From an uncultured Clostridia bacterium (GTDB taxonomy: Bacteria > Bacillota > Clostridia > UBA1381 > UMGS1253), in NCBI GenBank assembly GCA_934456295.1, contig CAKSHB010000062.1, positions 1-7,602 on the forward strand: a stretch of 7,602 nucleotides of DNA, written 5' to 3'. Below are positions 1-6,818 of this stretch, one piece after another. The translations under genes and the position numbers were made by a program. A model generated the notes under the pieces. The model saw nothing but the letters and a program-made list of their open reading frames with translations, was not told the origin of the DNA and searched no databases. Positions within the stretch are counted from its first letter, which is position 1. Every line of letters begins with the position of its first letter.

Positions 1-831
1 GTATATTGATACAGTGATTTCGTTGTCTGCTGCCGTTGCGTCAGACTTAACTACATATGTATCTCCCAGTATTGTAAGAATATCGCCCTTTACAAGCGTA
101 CCCGTCACGGCTGCAGCGGAAAGCGTGAGGTTTGTTGCTCCTGCGCTTGTTGACGCTTTCGGCTTCACTGCCGCGCTGAGCGTACCTTTTTTGTGAGTTT
201 TTATTGCCTGGCTCATATAGTTGTCAAGACCGAACACACGGCCGATAGAGCCTTCGCGCAATGCCTGTGTGGTTCCGGACTTCTCGGCATTTACGATAGC
301 GTCTATGGTTGTGAATTTTGCGTCTGCCTCGGTATCCCAAATTGCTTTTCTGTCTGATGTAGGCACTTTATTTGCGTTAAGCGCTTTTCTTACTGCCGCA
401 AGGTCCGTAAGAGCCGACGGGGTAGTCCCTGCCTTGCCCGATACATACGGAATATCCTTGTACAGTTCAAGACCGTCACTGTTAATCTTCTGTGCCAAAG
501 CTTCGGCGGCCGGTATAACAAAAAGCCTGTTAAGATCGTCAACGTTCACAACTCTTTCAATCGCTCCGAACTCCACATCTACCGTGGCAAGCTTGTCAAG
601 ACTTACCTCTACCGACTGCTCTTTGATATTCTGCGGTGTTGTTCCCGCGCTTTCGTCAAATTCCTCCGCCGTAAGCACAACAGGCTTTTTAACCTGTATT
701 TTTGCGCCTTTTCCGGCTACAAAGTCGTTTGAATAATCCTTATGTATCAAATTCGGAAACACAAGGTTTTCAATAAGTCTCGGAAGCGTCTGGCGCGCTA
801 TTTCTTTTACACTGATAAATTCATTTCCCAT
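1..831 (-). CDS. Major capsid (coat) protein, P22 gp5-like, 3' end missing
   Basis: This open frame runs from ATG at 831 off the left edge, giving 277 residues without a stop. It would form the icosahedral shell by assembling around the scaffold. The N-terminus (MGNEFISVKEIARQTLPRLI) and the following PNLIHKDYSNDF and VEFGAIERV stretches resemble the P22 coat-protein family (PF11651), which has an HK97-type fold. Residues from about 217 onward become rich in small residues and beta-prone (VKGDILTILGDTYVV), where P22-type coats carry their inserted I-domain; that match is an inference. P22 coat is about 430 residues, so roughly a third may be missing. The ribosome site CAGGAG (846-841) lies 9 bases before the ATG and directly after the scaffold stop. 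The scaffold gene immediately upstream supports the assignment. Confidence 0.9.
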   Translation of the reverse strand, partial: MGNEFISVKEIARQTLPRLIENLVFPNLIHKDYSNDFVAGKGAKIQVKKPVVLTAEEFDESAGTTPQNIKEQSVEVSLDKLATVDVEFGAIERVVNVDDLNRLFVIPAAEALAQKINSDGLELYKDIPYVSGKAGTTPSALTDLAAVRKALNANKVPTSDRKAIWDTEADAKFTTIDAIVNAEKSGTTQALREGSIGRVFGLDNYMSQAIKTHKKGTLSAAVKPKASTSAGATNLTLSAAAVTGTLVKGDILTILGDTYVVKSDATAADNEITVSIY

Positions 832-846
832 TAATAATCACTCCTG

Positions 847-1407
847 TTATTTTTTTATAGTTGATGCATAATACTCTTCGTCCGACATAGCATTATAGTC
901 GGGAGTTCCTGATGTACCGCCGCGCGGTGCTTTGCCTTTTAGCCTTTCGTTTACAGCCTTTTCCACTGCGGCTCCGAAAGCCTTTGTAACTGCCTCCATG
1001 CTTTTTTTGCAACTGTCGGCATCGGCATAATTAAGCGTGTCGGCAAGCTCTGACGGAAAACCGTTTTCGGCAAGCTGTTCCTTTGCCTCCGCTTTAAGCT
1101 CGCGTTTGGTTACCTCGGCAAGACGTGCATTGTAATCTGCTTCCTGTTTTTCGCGTTCAAACTTTGCCTTTTCATCAGCAGACATTTTGGCAAGCTTTGC
1201 AGCCTCTTTGATTTTACTGCTGACAGTTTCCTCGACGGTTTCATTCCACTTCGATTTTGCGGTTTCAACCGCCTTTGATACACGCCTGTCAAACTCTGCC
1301 TGATATGCTTTATCCGAAAGTATATCATCAAAGGTTTTTGGCTCGGCTCCTGCCGGTGTTCCCTCTGCAGTGCCCGGTACTTCATTTGTTTTTGTTTCTT
1401 CTGACAT
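847..1407 (-). CDS. Capsid scaffolding protein, DUF4355 type
   Basis: A 186-residue, highly charged, mostly helical protein. It likely acts as the internal scaffold that directs coat assembly into a procapsid and then leaves. The N-terminal 25 residues are low-complexity (E, T, G, P rich). Residues about 38-115 are a K/E/A-rich predicted coiled coil, and residues about 116-160 form a shorter helical part (NGFPSELADTLNYADAD). The C-terminus is short and acidic then basic (MSDEEYYASTIKK). Length, composition and position directly upstream of the coat gene match DUF4355 (PF14265) phage scaffolds. The start is the ATG at 1407, with AAAGGAG (1422-1416) 8 bases upstream. A sequence-repeat array (1424-1490) sits just before this ribosome site. 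Only 15 bases separate its stop from the coat ATG, so the two are co-transcribed. Confidence 0.85.
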   Translation of the reverse strand: MSEETKTNEVPGTAEGTPAGAEPKTFDDILSDKAYQAEFDRRVSKAVETAKSKWNETVEETVSSKIKEAAKLAKMSADEKAKFEREKQEADYNARLAEVTKRELKAEAKEQLAENGFPSELADTLNYADADSCKKSMEAVTKAFGAAVEKAVNERLKGKAPRGGTSGTPDYNAMSDEEYYASTIKK

Positions 1408-1423
1408 TTTATTTGCTCCTTTC

Positions 1424-1490
1424 GCCCGGTACGTTCAATGCCCATACCGTTCATGTTTTTGCCCGTTGCGTTCATATGCCCGCACCGTTC
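1424..1490. repeat. Four direct copies of GCCCNNNNCGTTC before the scaffold gene
   Basis: On the plus strand the copies are GCCCGGTACGTTC (1424-1436), GCCCATACCGTTC (1440-1452), GCCCGTTGCGTTC (1461-1473) and GCCCGCACCGTTC (1478-1490). All nine outer bases are identical; the inner four vary. Three copies are followed by AT and all by A. Start-to-start spacing is 16, 21 and 17 bases, so the copies fall in different reading frames, which argues for a DNA- or RNA-level element over a peptide repeat. A looser relative with six inner bases (GCCCGCATGCCGTTC) occurs at 7472-7486 inside the PnuC-like gene. Function unknown; protein-binding operator, RNA element or slippage product are all possible. 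Confidence 0.75.
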
Positions 1491-1515
1491 ATTTTTGTAT
1501 AAAAAATAAGCCTGT

Positions 1516-1557
1516 TTAACGTCTGTGCTCAAAGACGGTATATTTGATTTTACACAT
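1516..1557 (-). CDS. Possible 13-residue leader peptide behind a near-perfect ribosome site
   Basis: The frame is ATG at 1557 to TAA at 1516-1518, encoding MCKIKYTVFEHRR. It is preceded by AAAAGAGGTGATA, which matches the extended anti-16S complement AAGGAGGTGAT with a single mismatch and ends at normal spacing. This is the strongest ribosome site in the window. The frame begins just downstream of the intrinsic terminator and ends before the repeat array. It could be a leader peptide, or the surviving start of a decayed gene: a different frame stays open from about 1532 through the array and into the scaffold region. No similar protein is recognised. Confidence that it is translated is moderate; function is unknown. 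Confidence 0.35.
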   Translation of the reverse strand: MCKIKYTVFEHRR

Positions 1558-1575
1558 TATCACCTCTTTTGGGTA

Positions 1576-1604
1576 TAAAAATACCGCCTACCTGTGTAAG
1601 CGGT
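1576..1604 (-). terminator. Intrinsic terminator after the small cassette genes
   Basis: Read on the minus strand, ACCGCTTAC (1604-1596) pairs with GTAGGCGGT (1591-1583) around the loop ACAG. This is a 9-base-pair stem with one G-T wobble, followed by ATTTTTAT. On the plus strand the wobble becomes a C-A mismatch, so the hairpin is better formed in minus-strand RNA, matching the direction of all the genes. It starts 19 bases after the stop of the five-cysteine gene (1623). It would cut transcription between the cassette and the scaffold/coat genes. Confidence 0.7.
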
Positions 1605-1622
1605 TTATATTTGTATTTAATA

Positions 1623-1823
1623 CTACAAATCACTATACGGACACTTAGAACATATTTCTCTCGCCCGTTCAATATCTTTTATTTCTGAAAATTCTTTTAC
1701 TGATGATACCTTAAATGAACGATTTAAGCAATTTAGGGAGTCGTAACACAAATCAACATCTATCTTTCTGCCATAGACGGGACAATAATGCGGATTGTCA
1801 TAATCTAAATTTTTATTTGACAT
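1623..1823 (-). CDS. Small five-cysteine protein, function unknown, third gene of the toxin cassette
   Basis: A 66-residue soluble protein with cysteines at 14, 26, 32, 58 and 61. The last two form a CSKC knuckle, and together with YCPVYGRK (13-20) they suggest a small metal-binding or zinc-ribbon-like fold; this is inference from spacing only. No signal peptide or membrane segment is seen. The start is ATG at 1823, with GGAGG about 12 bases upstream, a longer spacing than usual. A 65-base gap separates it from the candidate immunity gene upstream, and a terminator follows it, so it ends the local transcription unit. The surrounding DNA is strikingly AT-rich compared with the head genes. Small proteins of this look sit near phage and genomic-island cargo in Clostridia, but I cannot name a family. 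It may be a second immunity factor, a regulator or unrelated cargo. Confidence 0.75.
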   Translation of the reverse strand: MSNKNLDYDNPHYCPVYGRKIDVDLCYDSLNCLNRSFKVSSVKEFSEIKDIERAREICSKCPYSDL

Positions 1824-1888
1824 ATTTTTTGCAAACCTCCAATACTTTCATATCATTTCATCACTTCAGCTATTGTTACGCAAACAGT

Positions 1889-2086
1889 TTAATTTTGATT
1901 ATATAGCTGATCGTATAATCGCTGCAATTTTAATCCAATCTCATTGAGAGAATAGTCCGGATTAAAGCCTATTTCCAATATTTTGTCATCTAAAACATCT
2001 AAAACATCATCTATAGCATTTTGAAGTTCTTTTTTGTCAATATACTTAATAAAAAGTTGGTATTGTTCATTTGTAATTTTTATCAT
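1889..2086 (-). CDS. Candidate immunity protein for the MuF-fused toxin
   Basis: A 65-residue acidic protein (12 D/E against 7 K/R by my count), predicted mostly helical, with no cysteines or membrane segments. A central stretch (DDVLDVLDD, 26-34) is dense in aspartate, as expected for a small inhibitor binding a basic nuclease. The ATG at 2086 begins 4 bases after the stop of the toxin-bearing gene. Its ribosome site is poor (only AAGGGAAAA upstream), so translation is probably coupled to that gene. Gene order (effector C-terminus then small acidic gene) is the usual polymorphic toxin/immunity layout. The function is inferred from position, size and charge; I recognise no named immunity family. 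Confidence 0.65.
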   Translation of the reverse strand: MIKITNEQYQLFIKYIDKKELQNAIDDVLDVLDDKILEIGFNPDYSLNEIGLKLQRLYDQLYNQN

Positions 2087-2090
2087 CGTG

Positions 2091-3656
2091 CTATTTTCCC
2101 TTTCCGCGAGGATTGGTTTGTATCAATATACCGGTTTTCGGATTAACAGATACAAAGCATTTGTCCCCTACAAATTTTTGACTTTTTTCATTCTGTCTAT
2201 CTTCAACATCTTTAAGCTTAACCGGGTGTTCTAATGCCTGTTTTGAATTTTCAACCGATACACCGCTTCTCTTTTGCTCAATAGAACCTATTGTGCGTGC
2301 TATAAAGTGATTGGATTTCCCTGTTATGGTAATACCGTTTTGGGTTGTTATCCCAACAAGCGTCTTGTCTATTTCTCGACTTGTTGTCTTATACAGTTCA
2401 AAATCCGCAAGCGGTGTAAGTTCACCGATTTGAATTGCTCGCTTATAGCTTTTAAGCATATTCCACTCTATACTATTATTATACTTCAACTGCTGGAATT
2501 TGTCAAAGGACTTAGGCAGATTTTTGGAGCCGAGAACATCTTTGTAATTCTCATACTGACGCTTGTCTTTAGCATAATTAAGCACCTTTTTGCGCTCGGT
2601 ATTCCATGTGTCTTTGCCGTAACGTTCATCTATGCTTTTTTTCCACTGCTCATATGTCATATCAGCAGGTACTTTATAATTCTTGCCGGTTATCGGATCG
2701 CGTGCTGTACGTTTCAAATTTTCTTTTGTCAAACCGTCAATTACTGCTACCGTTGTCGAACGGCACCACGGATGCAGAGGCGGTATATTTTCGCCCGGCA
2801 CACCGTCTGATACGTTAAACTCCTTGCCGTCCATTGAGGCACATATTTCACTTGTACGCATGTCAAGCACTGCGACAAACTGAAATTTCTTAATCCCGGC
2901 TTTTTTATAGCTTTCAAGCTCTGCACTGTTTGCTATATATGTACTTTCGGTATGGACAAGCCGCCGCGCCTCCATAGCGCCTGCCGACATTATGCTTTCA
3001 ATCTCTTTTGCCGTATCCCGATAGCTTCTGCCCGACATAAAGCCCACAAGTAGCTCCTTCTTTACCGCCTTATTTATCCTGTCCGCCCTGCCCCATATTC
3101 TTTCCGAAAACAGTTTTCCGCTCCAGTTACGGTCCAATATTTCAACTATTCTTGAAACAGGCATTTTTGCAAAGGAAAAGGACATCCCAACATCTTTCTG
3201 AATGTCAAACATTACGCGGTGATATGCTTCATCGGCAAGGTCGACGTAATGTACCTTTGTAACGTTTTGTTCAAACTGAGCGAGTTTTGCCGTCTGTACA
3301 TCTATATCCTTTTGCAGAAGTTCAAAGCGGCGTATACGGTGTGCATATGCCGGAGCGTTGATTATATTTAATAATTTCTGCTTTTTTTCCGGATCCTTTA
3401 TCAGTTTAACGGCTTCTTTCAGATCTTCAAGAGTTTTTTTATCCGTCACGGAATTTAAAAGCTTTATCGCCTCCGCTTCGCTCAAATTCCCCTCGGTTGA
3501 AAAAGTATTGAATATTTTTTTAATTTCTTTGTTAATCCAATGTGTTGAATTAATATATGCTTTTGCAACATCGCCGGAAACGTTATCCGCCTGCCGGTGA
3601 TAGTGCGCCATCCGCCCGGCAGCTCTTTTTTTCCAGTATTCCGGATTATTCTTCAT
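2091..3656 (-). CDS. MuF/SPP1-gp7-like minor head protein with C-terminal BECR-like RNase toxin domain
   Basis: A 521-residue protein in three parts. Residues 1-180 are helical and charged. Residues about 180-307 are the MuF/SPP1 gp7 domain (PF04233): RRLVHTE, then CASMDG (C272) and LHPWCRS (294-300, C298). Such proteins bind the portal and enter the capsid. After a linker (QYENYKDVLG, 366-375; KYNNSIEWNMLKSY, 391-404), residues about 425-521 form an extra domain: NHFIAR (H450, R454), EQKRSGVS, ALEHP, KFVGDKCFVSVNPKTG, LIQTNP (T514). The H, R/K and late T fit the Barnase-EndoU-ColicinE5/D-RelE (BECR) nucleases known at the ends of phage MuF proteins; catalysis is inferred. ATG at 3656 is preferred because CGGTGA lies 5 bases before it; GTG at 3665 would add three residues. 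It overlaps the portal gene by 11 bases. The toxin-encoding end is AT-rich, unlike the MuF part. Confidence 0.85.
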   Translation of the reverse strand: MKNNPEYWKKRAAGRMAHYHRQADNVSGDVAKAYINSTHWINKEIKKIFNTFSTEGNLSEAEAIKLLNSVTDKKTLEDLKEAVKLIKDPEKKQKLLNIINAPAYAHRIRRFELLQKDIDVQTAKLAQFEQNVTKVHYVDLADEAYHRVMFDIQKDVGMSFSFAKMPVSRIVEILDRNWSGKLFSERIWGRADRINKAVKKELLVGFMSGRSYRDTAKEIESIMSAGAMEARRLVHTESTYIANSAELESYKKAGIKKFQFVAVLDMRTSEICASMDGKEFNVSDGVPGENIPPLHPWCRSTTVAVIDGLTKENLKRTARDPITGKNYKVPADMTYEQWKKSIDERYGKDTWNTERKKVLNYAKDKRQYENYKDVLGSKNLPKSFDKFQQLKYNNSIEWNMLKSYKRAIQIGELTPLADFELYKTTSREIDKTLVGITTQNGITITGKSNHFIARTIGSIEQKRSGVSVENSKQALEHPVKLKDVEDRQNEKSQKFVGDKCFVSVNPKTGILIQTNPRGKGK

Positions 3657-5007
3657 ATCCGTCACCGTGCGTCAGATTGTCAGGTACACCGAATCTTGCA
3701 TTTTCAAAATCGGTATTTTCTGCCTTTTCTTCTTTAAGCAGCTTCATTGCTCCCTTAGCGTCCTTTATAAACGGCAAAAGCGGCAAGAGAAGCTCCGAAG
3801 GCACAATGCCGTCCAACTGGCTTACCACGCTTGCAATATCATTTACATTTTTAGGCAATCCGCGTGTAAAAGTCAGTTCCACATTGCCGAACGGTTTGCC
3901 GCCTTTCATTATGTTGATTGCATCATAAAGCTCGATTCTTCTTTTTGCTCCTGCTCTGAAAAACCGCTCTTTGATTTTAACTATCATTTCAAGCCCCAAA
4001 AGCTTGTACTCCATAGCCACACCGGAGGAATTGCCTGCAAAATTTTCATCACTCAGACACGGCACATTCGCAAATTTGTGTATATCCTGCTCAAGTGCCT
4101 TTTTTAGTATTTCAACACCGTTTTCGTCAAATGTGCGCGTAAGGTATCTCGCGTCTGACTGCTCCGGCAAAGACAGAATTTTATTTTCTCTGAGAGTACG
4201 CTTAGTTTCATTTTCCTCTGCCGGTGTATCTCCCAGACCGGCATTAATAAGCAATAAAATAGCGTCTACAAATTGCTCCTTATCATTTACCCTGTCGCTT
4301 GCAAGTAAATTATATGCATCTATCAGGCTTATTACCTGTTCATAATCTCCCTGCTGCTCCCTGTTGTTTGAATACTCAATAATCGGTATACCGTTAAACA
4401 CATTTTCTTCTTCATGTTCAACAAATGCGGCCGCGAATGAAGTATCAGTCTTATACACAGTACATCTATCATCAGTGTATGCGTATATCCTGTATCCTGT
4501 GTGATTTCCGTCGGCATCATATACGGAATAGTAATATATGCCAAACAACGGCTTATGAGCCATACTGTCACTATACACCAAAAATGCATTTTGCGGAGTA
4601 ACGGTGCAGCTCCTGGGCGTTGCAATATTATCATCGGACATATACATCAACTCATATGCTTTGCCGAATTTTGCCATATCCGTCCCAAGCTCTAAATCAA
4701 CTCTTTCAATATCTGTCAAGTCGAACCATTGATGCAGTACTTTTGCATTATCTCCGCTGTATGTTATGGGATTACCGACAAAATAACCCGTAGCCGTATC
4801 AGCAATTTCTTTTGCGTGATTACACACAATTTTGTTGTTTGGCGCATTGTCATCACGTTTTTTCCGTTGTAAAATATTATGCTCACCGCGATAGTATCTT
4901 TCAAGTTTGTTGAATCTCGGCTGTTCTTTTATATGCCTCATTACAAATTTCCGCACTATGTCAAAGGGCACCGGGCCGGGCATGTTTTCTGTATCAATCA
5001 TATACAT
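3646..5007 (-). CDS. Portal protein, SPP1 gp6-like
   Basis: A 453-residue protein that would form the dodecameric ring at one capsid vertex, through which TerL pumps DNA and to which the neck and tail attach. Family signs are the N-terminal YYRGEHNIL (38-46), NNKIVCNHAKEIADTATGYFVGNPITY-type segment (57-83) and an acidic mid-part with VISLIDAYN and DKEQFVDAILLLINAG. The C-terminal ENFAGNSSGVAMEYKLLGLE stretch and the long helical tail are also typical of the SPP1 gp6 group (PF05133). SPP1 gp6 is about 500 residues, so this is a normal, slightly short member. The start is ATG at 5007 with GGAGAG (5020-5015) 7 bases upstream; a second in-frame ATG lies two codons in. It follows TerL by 16 bases and overlaps the MuF gene at its 3' end, suggesting coupled translation of two proteins that meet at the portal vertex. 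Confidence 0.92.
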   Translation of the reverse strand: MYMIDTENMPGPVPFDIVRKFVMRHIKEQPRFNKLERYYRGEHNILQRKKRDDNAPNNKIVCNHAKEIADTATGYFVGNPITYSGDNAKVLHQWFDLTDIERVDLELGTDMAKFGKAYELMYMSDDNIATPRSCTVTPQNAFLVYSDSMAHKPLFGIYYYSVYDADGNHTGYRIYAYTDDRCTVYKTDTSFAAAFVEHEEENVFNGIPIIEYSNNREQQGDYEQVISLIDAYNLLASDRVNDKEQFVDAILLLINAGLGDTPAEENETKRTLRENKILSLPEQSDARYLTRTFDENGVEILKKALEQDIHKFANVPCLSDENFAGNSSGVAMEYKLLGLEMIVKIKERFFRAGAKRRIELYDAINIMKGGKPFGNVELTFTRGLPKNVNDIASVVSQLDGIVPSELLLPLLPFIKDAKGAMKLLKEEKAENTDFENARFGVPDNLTHGDGYEE

Positions 5008-5023
5008 TTTTCATCTCTCCTTA

Positions 5024-6448
5024 TCACAATCCGAAGTCTGACCTCGAATATACCTTTATCTTCTTTTTGCCAAGTATTTTTTCGGCTATTCCCGTTGTTG
5101 CGTCGGGGGCATCGTCATGTTCGTTTTTGCCCTCTTTCTGATAGCGTGTCATAGCGTCGTAATACTCAGGAAATCTGTCACGCCAGTTTGAGGGAAAGTA
5201 TACATGTTCCATAATCCATGTACTGTTAGACAGTATCCGCGCTTGTTTATTAAGCGACTGAAAAAACGGCGCTATTTTGCATTTATTTGATTTATATTTT
5301 TCTTTGAGTATTGTTCCTACGTTTCTTGCAAAGCCTCTGCCTCCGTTGTTTGATTCAATATCTGCTACATTCACCCCGTCTTCGTAAAGCATTGCCGCAA
5401 CCGCAGGTTCGGTTATCTCCATTCCGTCTTTGGTATAAATTATATTAATTATATATGCTTCTTTGTTGTACTCCACATAATCGATGCTGCACAGATAATC
5501 ATTGCCGGTATCTGCAGTATCTGTATAATTTTTCACTGCTGTATAAAGCGGATTGCCGTTTTCGTCTGCCGGAAGAGCAGTATATGTTTTAATATTTGTG
5601 TAAAGCCTGCCTTTAATATCTATCGGATTTTGCTGGTAGTTTGCTTCGGCTATCTCTATCCCCATTGCCCGTCGCTTGTTTTCATATGATTCTGCCGAAA
5701 GAATTTCATCACATAGCATTGAACCGTTAGGCTGTACCGCCCGGTACACTATTTTTTTTAATTTGTCCGGATACAGTTTTTCATAATGATCTATTGCTCT
5801 TCCTGCAAGATCAAGGCTATGCCAGCGCGTCATAACTATTATAATTTTTCCGCCCTCTTCAAGTCTTGAAAGCATCGTATCTGTAAACCAAGTCCAGTGC
5901 TTTTCAAGTATGGCAGCATTATTCGCCTCATATGCCGATTTTATTAAATCGTCTATAATAAGCAGCGTAGCTCCGAATCCTGTAGCAGTTCCTCCGGGTG
6001 AAGTAGCAAGATAGTTGTTGTAACCGTCCTCCAGGGACCACATATTCATTGCACCGTCACCGCGTTTGATTCGTGTATTTGGAAATATATCGGAGTACAC
6101 AATCTTGTCAGCATCGCCCTTTTGCGTGGTTATGGTATCGCGCACGTTTTTTGAAAAGGTGCTTGAGAGTATTTCGTTGTATGAACCTGTCATTATCTTT
6201 TGCGTGTGGTCATTACCGAGCACCCATTCAACAAAGCATCCCACTGTGCGCGATTTTCCGTGACGGGGAGGCATATTCACTATAAGAACACTGTTATCGC
6301 TATGCAGAAACTCCTGTAAATCATTGCAAAAGTGTACAAGAAAACCCCTGCTCCTTTTGTAGAAGTCCGGGGCTTTGAGATTGCAATATTCAAAAAAATC
6401 TTTCCGCGCAAGCGCTTTTTTTATTTCAAGATAATTAACCTGTTTCAT
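5024..6448 (-). CDS. terL: Terminase large subunit: packaging ATPase and headful/cos nuclease
   Basis: A 474-residue motor protein that cuts concatemeric phage DNA and drives it into the procapsid using ATP. The N-terminal ATPase has a Walker A MPPRHGKSR (59-67, K65), Walker B LLIIDD (162-167) and a coupling motif MTRWH (206-210). The C-terminal RNase H-fold nuclease shows CSIDYVEY (D323), DIESNNGG (E365) and HDDAPDA (D445, D446, D449) as likely metal ligands. The NMPPRHGKS form of Walker A and the C-terminal domain fit the TIGR01630 (psiM2 ORF9-like) terminase group. The same frame stays open upstream to 6499, but ATG at 6448 is preferred: it begins the conserved-looking MKQVNYLEIKKALARKDFFEYC and overlaps the TerS end by only 14 bases. 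The ribosome site is weak, consistent with coupling to TerS. Confidence 0.93.
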   Translation of the reverse strand: MKQVNYLEIKKALARKDFFEYCNLKAPDFYKRSRGFLVHFCNDLQEFLHSDNSVLIVNMPPRHGKSRTVGCFVEWVLGNDHTQKIMTGSYNEILSSTFSKNVRDTITTQKGDADKIVYSDIFPNTRIKRGDGAMNMWSLEDGYNNYLATSPGGTATGFGATLLIIDDLIKSAYEANNAAILEKHWTWFTDTMLSRLEEGGKIIIVMTRWHSLDLAGRAIDHYEKLYPDKLKKIVYRAVQPNGSMLCDEILSAESYENKRRAMGIEIAEANYQQNPIDIKGRLYTNIKTYTALPADENGNPLYTAVKNYTDTADTGNDYLCSIDYVEYNKEAYIINIIYTKDGMEITEPAVAAMLYEDGVNVADIESNNGGRGFARNVGTILKEKYKSNKCKIAPFFQSLNKQARILSNSTWIMEHVYFPSNWRDRFPEYYDAMTRYQKEGKNEHDDAPDATTGIAEKILGKKKIKVYSRSDFGL

Positions 6449-6818
6449 TTTCACACATCTTTGCAAGCGTTCGCAGTTCATCAGCTGTAAGCTCATCATA
6501 AGAATTTTTTACATTTCCGCTGAATTCAACCTTATCGGAAGATTTATAACCCGCACGGTCAAGAATATCCTTTGAAACCATATATCTTACATTTTCAGAT
6601 TCTGCATCAAGTAATTTCACCTGTGTTTGATATGCTTTAGCCGCAAGTGTCTGAATACCCACACGCATAAGCCTATTATATTCATCCATAAATTCGGCAT
6701 CTTTTTTCCAGTTACAAACTGTTTGCTCGGTTTTTTTAATTTGCTGTGCAATTTCTTTTTGAGTCAGGTTTCCCTGAAGCATCAATTTTAAGCACTCTCT
6801 CTGCACTTTCTTTAACAA
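6435..6818 (-). CDS. terS: Terminase small subunit, HTH DNA-binding
   Basis: A 127-residue protein that would bind the packaging site on phage DNA and load TerL. Residues 18-40 form a helix-turn-helix (LTQKEIAQQIKKTEQTVCNW), as in phBC6A51-type and related TerS proteins. Residues 41-90 are helical and likely oligomerise, and the C-terminal SYDELTADELRTLAKMCEN is the usual TerL-contacting style of tail. I chose TTG at 6818 because GGAGG (6831-6827) lies exactly 8 bases before it. The in-frame ATG at 6824 is only 2 bases from that site and GTG at 6827 overlaps it. The ATG or GTG would add two or three residues without changing the protein's identity. It is the first gene behind the candidate late promoter. 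Confidence 0.88.
   Translation of the reverse strand: MLKKVQRECLKLMLQGNLTQKEIAQQIKKTEQTVCNWKKDAEFMDEYNRLMRVGIQTLAAKAYQTQVKLLDAESENVRYMVSKDILDRAGYKSSDKVEFSGNVKNSYDELTADELRTLAKMCENETG

Noticed and set aside
221..736. 171-residue plus-strand open frame
   Set aside because: It is the antisense shadow of the coat gene: serine/alanine-rich, with no ribosome site, opposite to every real gene here.
1110..1532. 140-residue open frame on the minus strand overlapping the scaffold gene
   Set aside because: Its second half is the scaffold gene read in another frame, with K/Q-rich low-complexity composition. It has no ATG with a ribosome site at its 5' end. Only its first part, over the repeat array, was kept as a note.
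1495..1540. Possible promoter for scaffold/coat using TATACA in the minus strand near 1500
   Set aside because: The -10 matches only partly and no -35 lies at 16-18 bases; TTGAGC is about 26 bases away.
1673..1680. GCCCGTTC resembling part of the array motif
   Set aside because: It lacks the four inner bases and lies in the coding sequence for ERARE of the five-cysteine protein; probably chance.
6449..6499. 17-codon N-terminal extension of the large terminase
   Set aside because: It lies wholly inside terS in another frame, and its residues (MNCERLQRC) do not look like a terminase N-terminus. ATG at 6448 gives a normal short overlap.
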